Shown: positions 10,229-20,273, counted from the stretch's first letter. The stretch: DNA of 34,593 nucleotides from an uncultured Gammaproteobacteria bacterium (GCA_937998645.1 CALLCZ010000138.1:1-34593), one strand, 5' to 3'. Notes: generated from the letters alone by a model not told the origin. Translations and numbers: made by a program.

Positions 10229-10782
10229 TTGAAGAGATTATCAAGGATGCAGAAGTCCGGATGGGTAAAAGTATCGACTCCCTGCATACGGAATTTTCTA
10301 AAATAAGAACGGGCCGGGCGCACCCCAGTCTACTGGATCAGATCCAGGTTGATTATTATGGCTCAGCTACACCGATTAACCAGGTTGCAAATGTGAACAT
10401 CGAGGATTCCAGAACACTGGTCGTTACTCCCTGGGAAAAAGACATGGTTGCAAAAGTCGAAAAGGCGATCATGGGTTCTGACCTTGGGCTCAACCCTGCA
10501 ACAGCGGGTACTGTTATTCGTATTCCGATGCCACCCCTGACAGAAGAACGGCGCAGAGATCTGGTAAAGGTTGTCAGGCACGAAGCTGAACAGGGGCGCG
10601 TAGCCATAAGGAATATCCGTCGGGACGCAAATAGTGATTTCAAGGATTTGTTAAAGGAAAAAGAAATCTCCGAAGACGAAGAACGCAAAGCCGAAGAAAG
10701 CATTCAGAAGTTGACTGACACCTATGTTGCTAAAATCGATAAGGTGCTGGCTGATAAAGAAGCCGAGTTGATGGAAGTTTAG
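10225..10782 (+). CDS. frr: Ribosome recycling factor
   Basis: RRF works with EF-G to split post-termination ribosomes. At 185 residues it has the same length as E. coli RRF. It carries the family segments [25 protein letters not shown]-like (here [13 protein letters not shown]), [16 protein letters not shown] and the C-terminal helix ending KEAELMEV. Its start codon overlaps the pyrH stop, so the two are translationally coupled. A 106-base gap with no other feature precedes uppS. Confidence 0.98.
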   Translation: MIEEIIKDAEVRMGKSIDSLHTEFSKIRTGRAHPSLLDQIQVDYYGSATPINQVANVNIEDSRTLVVTPWEKDMVAKVEKAIMGSDLGLNPATAGTVIRIPMPPLTEERRRDLVKVVRHEAEQGRVAIRNIRRDANSDFKDLLKEKEISEDEERKAEESIQKLTDTYVAKIDKVLADKEAELMEV

Positions 10783-10888
10783 CCCGCATATTGTGCGAAG
10801 GCGGACACGGCATGATCGAAAGTGACTACTGTTATGTGGGATTTTGTGCATGGGCAGAGATATGCTTTCATACCGGCTTCTTCAGTAA

Positions 10889-11650
10889 ATGACTACACAG
10901 CAGAATAATGATCAAACACTGCCACAGCATGTAGCTGTTGTGATGGATGGTAACGGCCGTTGGGCGAAAAAGCGTTTCCTGCCCAGAACGGCCGGACATA
11001 AGGCCGGCGTCAAGGCGACACGGCGCCTGGTAGAACTCTGTGCAATCAAAGGCATCGGCGCATTGACGCTTTTCGCTTTCAGTAGCGAAAACTGGAGCCG
11101 GCCCGACCAGGAAGTCAGCAGTCTGATGTCGCTGTTTGTTTCTACGCTGAATTCAGAGATTAACAAGCTGCACGAGCAGGGCGTTCGCATATGCTTTATT
11201 GGTGATCGCACCCGGTTTTCCGAAAATCTTCAGGCAAGTATTGCGGCTGCCGAAGAAAAAACAGCCGCGAACACTCGGCTAAAACTCAATATTGCTGCAA
11301 ATTATGGCGGACGTTGGGATATCGTGAATGCTGTACGAAGCCTGTCACGCAAGCTTGCAGATGGCGATATTTCCGAGGAGCAGATCACTGAACAGGCATT
11401 TACCCGTGAATTGTGCCTCGTCGATCAGCCTGAACCTGATTTGTTTATCCGCACGGGTGGTGAACAAAGAATCAGTAATTTTCTGTTGTGGCAAATTGCC
11501 TACACTGAGCTTTTCTTCACTGACACGCTCTGGCCTGAATTTAACGATGCCGCATTTGATGAAGCACTGGACTGGTATGCCACGCGACAACGCCGTTTCG
11601 GAAAAACCGGAGACCAGGTAGGCGACGTGCAGGGAAGACAGGCAGGATAG
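10889..11650 (+). CDS. uppS: Undecaprenyl diphosphate synthase (cis-prenyltransferase)
   Basis: The enzyme condenses isopentenyl diphosphate onto farnesyl diphosphate to make the C55 carrier used for peptidoglycan and O-antigen. The 253-residue protein has the phosphate-binding motif VVMDGNGRWAKKR with catalytic D20, the LTLFAFSSENWSRP motif, and the C-terminal DLFIRTGGEQRISNF and ELFFTDTLWPEF signatures. A stop codon directly precedes the ATG in frame, which fixes the start, although no strong ribosome site is visible. The gene leads the isoprenoid/phospholipid segment with cdsA and dxr. Confidence 0.97.
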   Translation: MTTQQNNDQTLPQHVAVVMDGNGRWAKKRFLPRTAGHKAGVKATRRLVELCAIKGIGALTLFAFSSENWSRPDQEVSSLMSLFVSTLNSEINKLHEQGVRICFIGDRTRFSENLQASIAAAEEKTAANTRLKLNIAANYGGRWDIVNAVRSLSRKLADGDISEEQITEQAFTRELCLVDQPEPDLFIRTGGEQRISNFLLWQIAYTELFFTDTLWPEFNDAAFDEALDWYATRQRRFGKTGDQVGDVQGRQAG

Positions 11651-11658
11651 GTTCGGCG

Positions 11659-12480
11659 ATGTTGCTTCAACGTGTACTAACAGCTATTCCACTAGCCATT
11701 GGCATTATCTGGATCATTCTGTTCCAGCCGAGCAATGTGTTTTTCTGGCTGACCATGGTTATCGCATCACTCGCTGCCTATGAATGGGCGAAACTGGCCG
11801 GATTGAAAACAGCCGGCCAGATCGTCTACCTGGTGCTGGTATGTGCAATTGTCTGGGTGATCATGAACCATGCCGGCCAGTACATGCAGTTATATATATA
11901 CGCCGCTGTGATCTGGTGGTTTGCCATCTGCCTGTATTTGTTCAAGGCGCGGCCAGGCAAAGCCAGCAGCAAGCTGTCACCGCTCAAACTGCTTGCGGGC
12001 ATACTGGTCATACCTGCCGCAGTGTTCGCCATGAATGCCATACACATACAGCACAATGGTGCCGAATGGTTGCTTTATGGCCTGGTTCTGGTATGGGTGG
12101 CTGACAGCGGCGCCTATTTCAGCGGCAAGCGTTTTGGCCGAAACAAACTTGCGCCCGCCATCAGTCCGGGAAAAACACGGGAAGGTTTGTACGGTGCTAT
12201 TGCTGCTGTATGCCTTTATAGCGCCACTGCAGCGTACTATTTTGGCCTTGATATCCCGGATACGACCAGGCTGTTACTGCTGGCGGTGGTGCTGACGCTG
12301 GTCTCGGTGGCCGGTGACCTGTACGAAAGCGTGCTCAAGCGTGAGCACGGCGTCAAGGACAGTGGTGCGATTCTTCCCGGTCATGGAGGCATTCTCGACA
12401 GAATTGACAGCGTGCTGGCTGCCATGCCTGTATTTATGGTCGGTCGTGAGTTATTACTGCAGCCGGTATTCAATGTATGA
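11659..12480 (+). CDS. cdsA: Phosphatidate cytidylyltransferase CdsA
   Basis: CdsA makes CDP-diacylglycerol from phosphatidate and CTP, the branch point for bacterial phospholipids. The 273-residue integral membrane protein has about seven or eight hydrophobic segments. It ends with the family signature: [12 protein letters not shown], then [18 protein letters not shown] and [13 protein letters not shown], whose Asp residues bind metal. Its stop overlaps dxr by four bases. A second, unrelated CTP-transferase family (CarS-like) appears at 32531. Confidence 0.96.
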   Translation: MLLQRVLTAIPLAIGIIWIILFQPSNVFFWLTMVIASLAAYEWAKLAGLKTAGQIVYLVLVCAIVWVIMNHAGQYMQLYIYAAVIWWFAICLYLFKARPGKASSKLSPLKLLAGILVIPAAVFAMNAIHIQHNGAEWLLYGLVLVWVADSGAYFSGKRFGRNKLAPAISPGKTREGLYGAIAAVCLYSATAAYYFGLDIPDTTRLLLLAVVLTLVSVAGDLYESVLKREHGVKDSGAILPGHGGILDRIDSVLAAMPVFMVGRELLLQPVFNV

Positions 12481-13670
12481 ATGCATCCAGAGCCATTACG
12501 ATTCTGGGTTCTACAGGAAGTATCGGGCAAAACACGCTGGATGTCGTTTCTCGTCATCAGGATAAATACAGCATAGTCGCTTTAACCGCGAATACAGATG
12601 TAGACGCGCTCGAACAGCAATGTCTGCAATGGCGGCCGGAATATGCTGTGATGAGCGACCAGAGCAGTGCACAGCAGCTTTTCGACAGACTCAAAGCCGC
12701 TGGACTGGATACGCAGGTACTTGCAGGTACCGAGGGACTCAACAGGGTTGCCAGCCTGGATCAGGTTGATACCGTGGTTGCAGGTATTGTCGGTGCGGCC
12801 GGCTTGCTGCCGACATTATCGGCTGCCGAGTCGGGCAAACGCGTATTGCTTGCCAACAAGGAAGCGCTGGTTATGTCAGGGCGACTGTTTATGGATGCTG
12901 TGCATAACAGCGGGGCGACTTTGCTGCCGGTTGATAGCGAACATAATGCTATTTTTCAGTGCATGCCGTATCAGCTTCCTGAACTGCCCGAGCATTCAGG
13001 CATCAACAGGATCCTGCTCACAGCCAGTGGCGGACCTTTCAGAACACTGCCGCTCGAACAATTCCATAACATCACGCCTGAGCAGGCGGTGAGTCATCCG
13101 AACTGGGTGATGGGGCAGAAAATATCGGTTGATTCAGCAACGATGATGAACAAGGGGCTGGAAGTGATCGAGGCGCATTGGCTGTTCAATGTATCGCAGG
13201 ACCTGATAGAAGTCGTGATCCATCCTCAAAGCATCGTTCATTCGATGGTTTCATATGCAGATGGCTCAATACTGGCTCAACTGGGTAATCCGGATATGCG
13301 TACACCGATTGCACATTGTCTGGCATGGCCTGAACGCATAGATTCGGGTGTTGAACCTCTTGATATTTTTGATGTCGCAAAACTGGAGTTCGAAAAACCC
13401 GATCTAGACCGATTCCCCTGTCTCAAATTATGTTACCAGGCAATGCAGGCAGGCGGCTCGGCAAGTATCGCGCTCAATGCTGCAAATGAAATAGCCGTCG
13501 AAGCCTTTCTTCAGGGAAAGATTGCATTTACGGCAATTGCAGGCTTGATTGAAAGCGTTTTGGGCAAAATAACAATAACTGATGCCAACACACTCGATGA
13601 AATTCTGACAGCTGACCAGTCAGCGCGAGAACTGGCCAAATCACACATTCATAATTTACAGACCGTCTGA
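12477..13670 (+). CDS. dxr: 1-deoxy-D-xylulose-5-phosphate reductoisomerase
   Basis: Dxr converts DXP to 2-C-methyl-D-erythritol 4-phosphate with NADPH, the committed step of the MEP isoprenoid pathway feeding uppS. The 397-residue protein (E. coli has 398) carries the NADPH motif [17 protein letters not shown] near the N terminus, [12 protein letters not shown], the metal-binding [11 protein letters not shown] and the substrate segment SGGPF. Later motifs include [13 protein letters not shown] and [10 protein letters not shown]. It starts inside the cdsA stop (ATGA) and ends three bases before rseP. Confidence 0.97.
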   Translation: MNASRAITILGSTGSIGQNTLDVVSRHQDKYSIVALTANTDVDALEQQCLQWRPEYAVMSDQSSAQQLFDRLKAAGLDTQVLAGTEGLNRVASLDQVDTVVAGIVGAAGLLPTLSAAESGKRVLLANKEALVMSGRLFMDAVHNSGATLLPVDSEHNAIFQCMPYQLPELPEHSGINRILLTASGGPFRTLPLEQFHNITPEQAVSHPNWVMGQKISVDSATMMNKGLEVIEAHWLFNVSQDLIEVVIHPQSIVHSMVSYADGSILAQLGNPDMRTPIAHCLAWPERIDSGVEPLDIFDVAKLEFEKPDLDRFPCLKLCYQAMQAGGSASIALNAANEIAVEAFLQGKIAFTAIAGLIESVLGKITITDANTLDEILTADQSARELAKSHIHNLQTV

Positions 13671-13673
13671 GCC

Positions 13674-15041
13674 ATGAGCATATTGCATAACATTTTCTTT
13701 TTTATTGTCGCTATTGGCGTTCTCGTGACTTTTCATGAATTCGGACATTACTGGGTTGCGCGAAAGCTGGGTGTGAAGGTATTGCGGTTTTCTGTTGGCT
13801 TCGGCAAGCCGCTGTTAACGTGGCGACGTAAGAATGACAGTGATCATGTTGAATATGCCATTGCAGCGATCCCCCTGGGTGGCTATGTCAAAATGCTGGA
13901 TGAGCGGGAAGGAAATGTGCCCGATGAAGAATTACACCGCGCATTCAACAGGCAGCCGGTTTTAACGCGTTCTCTGATCGTATTTGCCGGGCCGGCATTT
14001 AATTTTATTCTTGCTGTTTTCCTTTACTGGCTGGTATTCGTCGTGGGTACAACCGCGCAACGTCCGTTGCTGGGTGAACCCCAGGCTGAATCTGTTGCAG
14101 CACAGGCCGGCTTCTCAGACAAGGATGAAATCCTGCAGGTCGGCGGCTCCGAAGTTGTCTCATGGAATACTTTTCGCATCGCCCTGATTGACCATGGACT
14201 GGATGGCGGGCAGCTCGACATCAAGGTGCGTGATGCTGATGGCTTTGAAAATGTGCGCTCACTCCAGCTGGGCGAGACCCGGGTGCTCGAAGATGACACT
14301 GATATAGTCAGCAAGCTCGGTTTCAGCATGTGGCAGCCACGGTTGCCGGCAGAAATTGGTGGTGTAATGGAGGATGGTGCAGCCAGCAAGGCGGGATTGG
14401 CCAGGGGAGATCTCATACGCACGATAAACGCTACGGATGTGTATGAATGGCGCGAAATAGTCGAGCAGGTACGTGCAAGTCCAAATAAATATATGAAATT
14501 CACCGTCGACAGGGACGGTCAGCTACTGGATTTCGATGTGTTTCCGGCCAGCAAAAAGTCAGGTGATGAGGAGGTCGGCTATATCGGCGCATACCAGAAT
14601 ATACCCGATGAAGTCAGGGACGAGATAATGGTTGAACTCGAGTACGGGCTTATCGAGTCGATCCCAAAAGCAGCGGTCAAAACCTGGGACATGTCACTTT
14701 TGACATTGAGGGTACTATGGAAGATGGTGACGGGGGAGGCGTCGCTGGATAATATTTCGGGTCCCATTACTATTGCGCAGTATGCCGGCGTTACGGCTAC
14801 CATTGGATTCACGACCTTTGTCGGTTTTCTGGCGATCATTTCGGTCAGCCTGGGTGTGTTGAACCTGTTGCCGATTCCAATGCTCGATGGCGGCCACCTG
14901 TTTTACTACCTGATTGAGATTATCAAGGGCGGGCCTGTATCAGAAACTTTTGAAGTCAGGGGGCAGCAAATTGGCGTCATGATACTTGCGCTTCTAATGA
15001 TGATTGCCCTGTTCAATGATTTTCAGCGATTGTTGCAATGA
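13674..15041 (+). CDS. rseP: Site-2 intramembrane metalloprotease RseP
   Basis: RseP cleaves the anti-sigma factor RseA within the membrane, after DegS, to release sigmaE. The 455-residue protein has the zinc motif HEFGH (21-25) in the first membrane helix, two PDZ-like domains between about 115 and 310, and the second catalytic motif LDG (404-406) in PIPMLDGGHLF. These are the usual family features and length. It sits directly upstream of bamA and skp, whose products fold outer-membrane proteins monitored by the sigmaE pathway. The stop is seven bases before the bamA ATG. Confidence 0.96.
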   Translation: MSILHNIFFFIVAIGVLVTFHEFGHYWVARKLGVKVLRFSVGFGKPLLTWRRKNDSDHVEYAIAAIPLGGYVKMLDEREGNVPDEELHRAFNRQPVLTRSLIVFAGPAFNFILAVFLYWLVFVVGTTAQRPLLGEPQAESVAAQAGFSDKDEILQVGGSEVVSWNTFRIALIDHGLDGGQLDIKVRDADGFENVRSLQLGETRVLEDDTDIVSKLGFSMWQPRLPAEIGGVMEDGAASKAGLARGDLIRTINATDVYEWREIVEQVRASPNKYMKFTVDRDGQLLDFDVFPASKKSGDEEVGYIGAYQNIPDEVRDEIMVELEYGLIESIPKAAVKTWDMSLLTLRVLWKMVTGEASLDNISGPITIAQYAGVTATIGFTTFVGFLAIISVSLGVLNLLPIPMLDGGHLFYYLIEIIKGGPVSETFEVRGQQIGVMILALLMMIALFNDFQRLLQ

Positions 15042-15048
15042 GGTAATA

Positions 15049-17379
15049 ATGCACAATTGCCGTAATACGCTTCGCATTCTTTCCCTGATAATTTTACTGA
15101 GTGTCGCTTCAATCGTTGAGGCAGCACAGAGTTTTATCGTCAGTGATATACGTCTTGAAGGGCTCGAGAAAATACCGGAAGGTACATTACTGAATTACTT
15201 GCCCGTCATCGAGGGCGACCCGCTGGATGACAAACAGGTTGTATTTGCAATCAGGGAACTGTACAAAACCGGTTTTTTTGCAGACGTACAATTATTCCGC
15301 GATGGGGATGTGCTGGTGGTGAAGGTAAAAGAACGGCCTTCGATCACTGATATCACCTTCGATGGAAACTCGGATATTGACGATGAGACCCTGCAAGATG
15401 CGATGAAAGGTGTCGGGCTCGCAAAAGGACGAATTTTCAATCGTTCATTACTTGAAAAGCTCACGCAGGAACTGGAAAGCGTTTATTTCAGTCAGGGCAA
15501 ATACAACGTAAAAATTGATGCCAAGGTCGAGGAACTCGACCAGAACCGGGTCAATATCGATATCAATATTTCGGAAGGTATCAAATCACTTATCAAACAA
15601 ATCAACATCATTGGCAATCAAGTGTTCGATGATGCGACTCTGCTTGATGAAATTCAGCTGGGTATACCTTCTGCATGGGCTTTCCTGTCTGACGCTGATG
15701 AGTACTCAAAACCCAAATTACAGGCTGACCTCGAAACCATACGTTCCTATTATCTGGATCGCGGCTATATCAAGTTCAATGTTGATTCTTCACAGGTCTC
15801 GATCACGCCTGACAAGAAAGATATTTATGTGACAATTAATGTCAGCGAGGGAGAAAAATATACGGTTGGCGACGTGCAGCTGACCGGTGATCTTGTTATT
15901 AATAAAGCAGTACTGGAACAACTCATCTCAACAAGATCGGGAGATACGTTTTCCAGGAAGATGATGACCGAATCCCAGAAGGCGATTGAAGACCGTGTAG
16001 GCAGGACTGGCTATGCCTTTGCTAAAGTAGCAGTAATCCCCGAGATCAATGAGGAAGATCGTACGATCAGTCTTACCTATACACTGGAGCCTGGCCGCAA
16101 GGTGTACGTTCGCCGTATTACATTTTTTGGCAACTTCAAAACAAGGGACGAAGTGCTGAGGCGTGAGATGCGCTTGATGGAGGGTTCTGTACTGGCAAGC
16201 GACAAGCTCGAGCGTTCAAAGATCCGAATACAGCGTTTGTCATATATTGAAGAAATCGAACTGGAAACAAGACCGGTACCGGGCACTGATAACCAGATTG
16301 ATATTGAAGTATCTGTTACAGAGCGACTGTCAGGCAGCTTCAATATTGGTGCAGGTTTTTCCCAGGCACAGGGTCTATTGTTCAATATCGGCCTTACGCA
16401 GGAAAACCTGATGGGTACAGGGCAGTCGCTTTCAGTCAACGTGAACACGGACAGGGCAAATACTGTCTACAGTATTTCACATACTGACCCCTATGCCACA
16501 GTCGATGGCATCAGTAGAACAATCAGTGCATCGTATAGAAAACGAGATGCCGAACAGGAGGAGATTGCGAATTACCTGTCCAACTCTTACGGCGTCAGCC
16601 TGTCCTACGGCATACCCCTGACCGAAGTCAACACTTTGCGACTGGGTATAGGTTACAACTCGATCGATTTGAGGGTGGGTACGTCACCATCACTCGACGT
16701 GCTCGAATTTATATTCAAGAATGGAAATGAATTCGATAACTTTTCACTAACCGCAAGTTTTTCTCATGACACTCGAAACCGTACTGTTTTTGCCACCAGG
16801 GGCAGTGCACAGACCATTGCTTCAAATATCACAATTCCGGGCAGTGACCTTGAGTACTACAAGCTCAATTATGACACGAAGTTTTACTTTCCCATGACGC
16901 AGAATCTGACCTTGCTGCTGCATTCAGACCTCGCCTATGGCGACGGCTACGGTGAGACAGATGAGCTGCCGTTCTTCGAGCGTTATTTTGCCGGCGGATT
17001 GAGAACTGTCAGGGCATACAATACCAACTCTCTGGGTCCGCGTGATCTGCTCTCGAATGATCCTATAGGTGGTAATTTGCGCGTCGTAGGTGGTGCCGAC
17101 GTGATATTTCCTATACCATTCATGGAAAAACCGCCTAGCTCGGTACGGCTTAGCGCGTTTTTGGATATAGGTAACGTGTTTCTGGATGATGCGCCCACAT
17201 ATGATAATCCGATAGGAAAAAATGGTTTTGATGCAGGCCAGCTCAGAACATCGGCTGGTTTGTCTTTTGTCTGGTTAGCACCAATCGGTCCACTCAGGTT
17301 TAGTTATGGCGTGCCACTCAACGATGTGCCCGGCGATGACTTGCGCGCCTTCCAGTTTAGTATTGGTTCATTCTTTTAA
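15049..17379 (+). CDS. bamA: Outer membrane protein assembly factor BamA
   Basis: BamA is the core of the BAM complex that inserts beta-barrel proteins. The 776-residue precursor has a signal peptide (cleavage likely after VEA at about residue 25), five POTRA domains to about residue 420, and a 16-strand barrel ending in Phe (FSIGSFF). I chose ATG at 15049, which has GAGG at 15040-15043; an in-frame ATG at 15004 lies inside rseP and would spoil the signal peptide. The conserved loop-6 motif, usually VRGF/Y, reads VRAY here, within TVRAYNTNSLGPRD. The gene is followed by skp, as in most gammaproteobacteria. Confidence 0.96.
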   Translation: MHNCRNTLRILSLIILLSVASIVEAAQSFIVSDIRLEGLEKIPEGTLLNYLPVIEGDPLDDKQVVFAIRELYKTGFFADVQLFRDGDVLVVKVKERPSITDITFDGNSDIDDETLQDAMKGVGLAKGRIFNRSLLEKLTQELESVYFSQGKYNVKIDAKVEELDQNRVNIDINISEGIKSLIKQINIIGNQVFDDATLLDEIQLGIPSAWAFLSDADEYSKPKLQADLETIRSYYLDRGYIKFNVDSSQVSITPDKKDIYVTINVSEGEKYTVGDVQLTGDLVINKAVLEQLISTRSGDTFSRKMMTESQKAIEDRVGRTGYAFAKVAVIPEINEEDRTISLTYTLEPGRKVYVRRITFFGNFKTRDEVLRREMRLMEGSVLASDKLERSKIRIQRLSYIEEIELETRPVPGTDNQIDIEVSVTERLSGSFNIGAGFSQAQGLLFNIGLTQENLMGTGQSLSVNVNTDRANTVYSISHTDPYATVDGISRTISASYRKRDAEQEEIANYLSNSYGVSLSYGIPLTEVNTLRLGIGYNSIDLRVGTSPSLDVLEFIFKNGNEFDNFSLTASFSHDTRNRTVFATRGSAQTIASNITIPGSDLEYYKLNYDTKFYFPMTQNLTLLLHSDLAYGDGYGETDELPFFERYFAGGLRTVRAYNTNSLGPRDLLSNDPIGGNLRVVGGADVIFPIPFMEKPPSSVRLSAFLDIGNVFLDDAPTYDNPIGKNGFDAGQLRTSAGLSFVWLAPIGPLRFSYGVPLNDVPGDDLRAFQFSIGSFF

Positions 17380-17390
17380 GAGGAAAATAT

Positions 17391-17903
17391 ATGAAAGTTC
17401 TAGCTACATCATTATTAATTCTGTTGTTTGCATCAGCAAACGTAATGGCTGCCAGCGCACCTAAAATAGCTTATGTCAGCGTAGAGAAAATCCTGACCGA
17501 AGCGCCACAGGTGCAGGCAGTCAACGATTCCATGCTCGAGCGATTCGGCGGGCGTAAAACCGAACTGCAGGAAATGGAAAAGGAAATCAATGAAATGCAG
17601 GAAAATTACAAACGCAACGAACTGGTCATGACTGAAGACAAGCTCAACGAGTTGAAGAACAGTGTCATTGCCAAGATACAGGAGTTCAAACAGAAAGAAG
17701 CTGTTTTACAACAGGAAGTCGCGACTGTTAGAAACCAGGAACTCGCCGTATTGCAACAGTCCGTAAGAAGCATAATCGAGGATATAGCAAAAGCGGAGAA
17801 ATACGATTTGATTCTAACCAGCGAAGGTGTTGCGTATGCAAATGAAAAGCTGGATATATCAAATAAAGTCCTGGAAAGAATGAAGAAGGCCTTCAAGAAG
17901 TAA
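17391..17903 (+). CDS. skp: Periplasmic chaperone Skp (OmpH family)
   Basis: Skp is a trimeric chaperone that holds unfolded outer-membrane proteins between Sec and BAM. The 170-residue precursor has a signal peptide ending around NVMA (about residue 20), then PKIAYVSVEKIL, the usual first strand. A long charged coiled-coil (about 50-120) forms the tentacles, and a C-terminal strand includes YDLILTSEGVAYAN. A strong AGAGGA precedes the start. It lies 11 bases after bamA. Confidence 0.93.
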   Translation: MKVLATSLLILLFASANVMAASAPKIAYVSVEKILTEAPQVQAVNDSMLERFGGRKTELQEMEKEINEMQENYKRNELVMTEDKLNELKNSVIAKIQEFKQKEAVLQQEVATVRNQELAVLQQSVRSIIEDIAKAEKYDLILTSEGVAYANEKLDISNKVLERMKKAFKK

Positions 17904-17915
17904 TTCTCAAAGCTC

Positions 17916-18929
17916 ATGCAATACACGCTTTCCGCGTTGGCTGAAAAAACCGGAGCCGGTCTTTCCGGCTCCGGCGATACCGTTGTCGAAAAAGTTGCGG
18001 ATATCACCAGTGGAGAACAGGGAAGTATCGTATTCGTTTCAAACGCGAAATATACTGGGCATCTGAAAACAACCGCGGCTTCTGCGGTTATCATAACGGA
18101 TAAAATGCTGCAGGTCTGTGACAAGCCTGCCCTGGTTACTGATAACCCACGTGCTGTATTTGCAAAAATTGCATTGTTGCTGAATCCACTACCTGTAGTG
18201 GAGCCGTGGATTTCACCGCATGCCGTGATAGCTGATGATGCTGAAGTTGATTCATCTGCAAGGATAGAGGCATGCGTTGTTATTCAAAGCGGCGCTTCGG
18301 TGGGATCCGGCACATGGATTTCCCCGGGATGCGTGTTAGAAAAAAATGTCAGAATTGGCGCTAACACACGGCTCTTTGCCAACGTCACGATAGGCGAAGG
18401 CTGCAACATTGGCGATAATAACATTCTGCATTCCGGCGCAGTTATCGGCGCTGATGGTTTCGGTTTTGTCTGGGACCAGGACTCATATATCAAGGTGCCG
18501 CAGTTGGGCAGCGTTAAAATTGGAAATAATGTTGAAATTGGCGCCAACACAACTATTGACCGGGGTGCTATAGGCGATACGATCGTAGAAGACGGAGTTA
18601 AAATAGATAACCTGGTTCAGCTTGGTCATAATGTTCATATTGGTGAGCACACCACAATGTCAGGACAATGCGGTGTTGCAGGATCGGCAAAAATCGGCAA
18701 AAAATGTATTCTCGGAGGTGACGTGGCTATTTCCGATAACATTGAGATTGCTGATAATGTGATATTGACAGGCAGGTCCAGTGTTCCGAATTCAATCAAG
18801 GAACCCGGTATGTATTCTTCAGGTATCCCTGCTGTTGAAGCTCGCATATGGCGCAGGATACTTGGTCGTATCAAGCAACTGGATGAACTGGGAAAACGCA
18901 TAAAATCCCTGGAATCAACTAACAAATAA
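17916..18929 (+). CDS. lpxD: UDP-3-O-acyl-glucosamine N-acyltransferase LpxD
   Basis: LpxD adds the second acyl chain (N-linked) to UDP-3-O-acyl-glucosamine in lipid A synthesis. The 337-residue protein has the N-terminal uridine-binding domain (about 1-100), a left-handed beta-helix of hexapeptide repeats (about 105-290), with GADGFGFVWD and the LGHNVHIGEHTTMSGQCG segment carrying the catalytic-type His. A C-terminal helix ends the chain. There is no strong ribosome site; the gene follows skp by 12 bases and is probably read from the same message. Confidence 0.96.
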   Translation: MQYTLSALAEKTGAGLSGSGDTVVEKVADITSGEQGSIVFVSNAKYTGHLKTTAASAVIITDKMLQVCDKPALVTDNPRAVFAKIALLLNPLPVVEPWISPHAVIADDAEVDSSARIEACVVIQSGASVGSGTWISPGCVLEKNVRIGANTRLFANVTIGEGCNIGDNNILHSGAVIGADGFGFVWDQDSYIKVPQLGSVKIGNNVEIGANTTIDRGAIGDTIVEDGVKIDNLVQLGHNVHIGEHTTMSGQCGVAGSAKIGKKCILGGDVAISDNIEIADNVILTGRSSVPNSIKEPGMYSSGIPAVEARIWRRILGRIKQLDELGKRIKSLESTNK

Positions 18930-18949
18930 TAATGCGCTGGAGATGAGCT

Positions 18950-19396
18950 GTGAGTGAGATGTTATCTGAAGAAGTTAAACAATTTTTACCCCACCGATAT
19001 CCGTTTCTACTGGTGGACAGGGTTCTTGAATGCACTCCCGGGGAATCGCTTACAGCATTTAAAAATGTAACGGTGAACGAGCCGTTTTTCCAGGGTCATT
19101 TTCCTCAAGTAGCAATCATGCCGGGTGTGCTGATTATCGAAGCACTGGCACAGGCCACCGGATTACTTGGCTTCAGGACAATGAGCGAAACCCCCAGGGA
19201 TGATTTGCTCTACATGCTTGTTGGTGTTGATAATGTGCGTTTCAAACGCCAGGTCATTCCAGGCGACCAGCTGATGCTTAAGGTGGAACTGGTGAAAAGA
19301 ACGAGAATTATCTGGAAGTTCACCTGTGAAGCAAGCGTTGATGGTGAACTGGTGACTTCAGCCAGTATGCTATGTGCAGCAACTGAAAAGGAATAG
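18950..19396 (+). CDS. fabZ: (3R)-hydroxyacyl-ACP dehydratase FabZ
   Basis: FabZ dehydrates beta-hydroxyacyl-ACP in fatty acid elongation and competes with LpxA/LpxD for hydroxyacyl-ACP, which explains its place between them. The 148-residue hot-dog protein has [13 protein letters not shown] at 13-25 and catalytic H50 and E64 in [18 protein letters not shown], the same 14-residue spacing as E. coli H54/E68. I chose GTG at 18950 because GGAG lies seven bases upstream; the ATG at 18959 would be 16 bases away. Confidence 0.97.
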   Translation: MSEMLSEEVKQFLPHRYPFLLVDRVLECTPGESLTAFKNVTVNEPFFQGHFPQVAIMPGVLIIEALAQATGLLGFRTMSETPRDDLLYMLVGVDNVRFKRQVIPGDQLMLKVELVKRTRIIWKFTCEASVDGELVTSASMLCAATEKE

Positions 19397-19401
19397 TTTC
19401 G

Positions 19402-20172
19402 GTGATACATGAAACTGCGATTATTGATGAATCTGCTGTAATTGCGAACGGTGTTCAAATTGGGCCTTACAGTATCATCGGCGCGGATGTAGAGATCGAA
19501 GCCGGCACTGTAATCGGTCCACATGTCGTTGTTAAAGGACCGACGAAAATTGGAAAAGATAACAGGATATTTCAATTTGCATCGATAGGCGAGGATCCAC
19601 AGGACCTGAAGTTCCATGGGGAAAAATCAAGGCTGGTTATTGGTGACAGGAATTCCATACGCGAGTGTGTCACCATGCATCGCGGCACTGAAGAAGACAG
19701 AAGCATAACGCAAATTGGTAATGACAACCTGTTTATGGCATACGTGCATATCGCTCATGACTGCATGATCGGCAACAATATCATTTTTGCCAATAATGCG
19801 ACCCTGGCAGGGCACGTTGTGGTTGAAGACTTCGCGATTCTCGGCGGCTTTACTGCAGTGCATCAGTTCACGCGCCTGGGCGCATACTGCTTTACCGGAT
19901 TTGCAACAGCGCTGGATCGTGATGTGCTGCCGTATTTTACCGTTGCAGGTAACAGGGCCAGGGCCCGGGGTATCAACAAGGAAGGCCTGGTGCGAAAACA
20001 GTTCAAACCGGAAACCATTCGTGCTTTACAGGAAACCTATAAAATCCTGGTCAAGTCAAAAGGCACCTTAATGGAAAAACTCGAACGTGTATCCGAGCTC
20101 GCGGCAGTGCATCCGGAAGTCAAACAGGTAATCGATTTTATGGATAAAAGCGAGCGTGGCTGGACGAGGTGA
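19402..20172 (+). CDS. lpxA: UDP-N-acetylglucosamine acyltransferase LpxA
   Basis: LpxA transfers a 3-hydroxyacyl chain from ACP to the 3-OH of UDP-GlcNAc, the first lipid A step. The 256-residue protein starts with GTG five bases after fabZ. It is a left-handed beta-helix with the catalytic His in HIAHDC (H119, equivalent to E. coli H125). The substrate-binding Lys is in PQDLKF (K70, equivalent to E. coli K76). The C-terminal helical domain ends at KSERGWTR. The expected next gene, lpxB, does not follow. A paralogue is found at 28619. Confidence 0.97.
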   Translation: MIHETAIIDESAVIANGVQIGPYSIIGADVEIEAGTVIGPHVVVKGPTKIGKDNRIFQFASIGEDPQDLKFHGEKSRLVIGDRNSIRECVTMHRGTEEDRSITQIGNDNLFMAYVHIAHDCMIGNNIIFANNATLAGHVVVEDFAILGGFTAVHQFTRLGAYCFTGFATALDRDVLPYFTVAGNRARARGINKEGLVRKQFKPETIRALQETYKILVKSKGTLMEKLERVSELAAVHPEVKQVIDFMDKSERGWTR

Positions 20173-20186
20173 AGCCAGGTGCTGGG

Positions 20187-20207
20187 AACTAGGTACTAGG
20201 TACTAGG
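20187..20207. repeat. Heptamer tandem repeat (NACNAGG), three units
   Basis: Three tandem 7-base units (AACTAGG, TACTAGG, TACTAGG) lie 14 bases after the lpxA stop. The same consensus, NACNAGG, recurs as four units at 24906-24933. It is non-coding and of unknown role. Confidence 0.6.
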
Positions 20208-20224
20208 AAAATCAAAAAAATATT

Positions 20225-20256
20225 TTGCGCTCTCTGCGCCTTAGCGTCTCTGCGTT
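20225..20256. repeat. TGCG-periodic intergenic repeat
   Basis: TGCG-type words occur about every 8-9 bases (20226, 20235, 20243, 20251). The sequence resembles the arms of the palindromic element at 26393-26702, which also carry TGCGTT and GCGTCT words, so both look like members of one dispersed family. It sits between lpxA and the convergent YqfO-like gene. Confidence 0.5.
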
Positions 20257-20273
20257 GAAATAAAATTCAAACT

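Noticed and set aside
15004-15048. Upstream ATG for bamA inside rseP
   Set aside because: It would add 15 residues before the signal peptide; the ATG at 15049 has a good GAGG site and a normal signal sequence.
20187-20256. CRISPR array
   Set aside because: The repeats are 7-9 bases long with no spacers of regular length and there are no cas genes.
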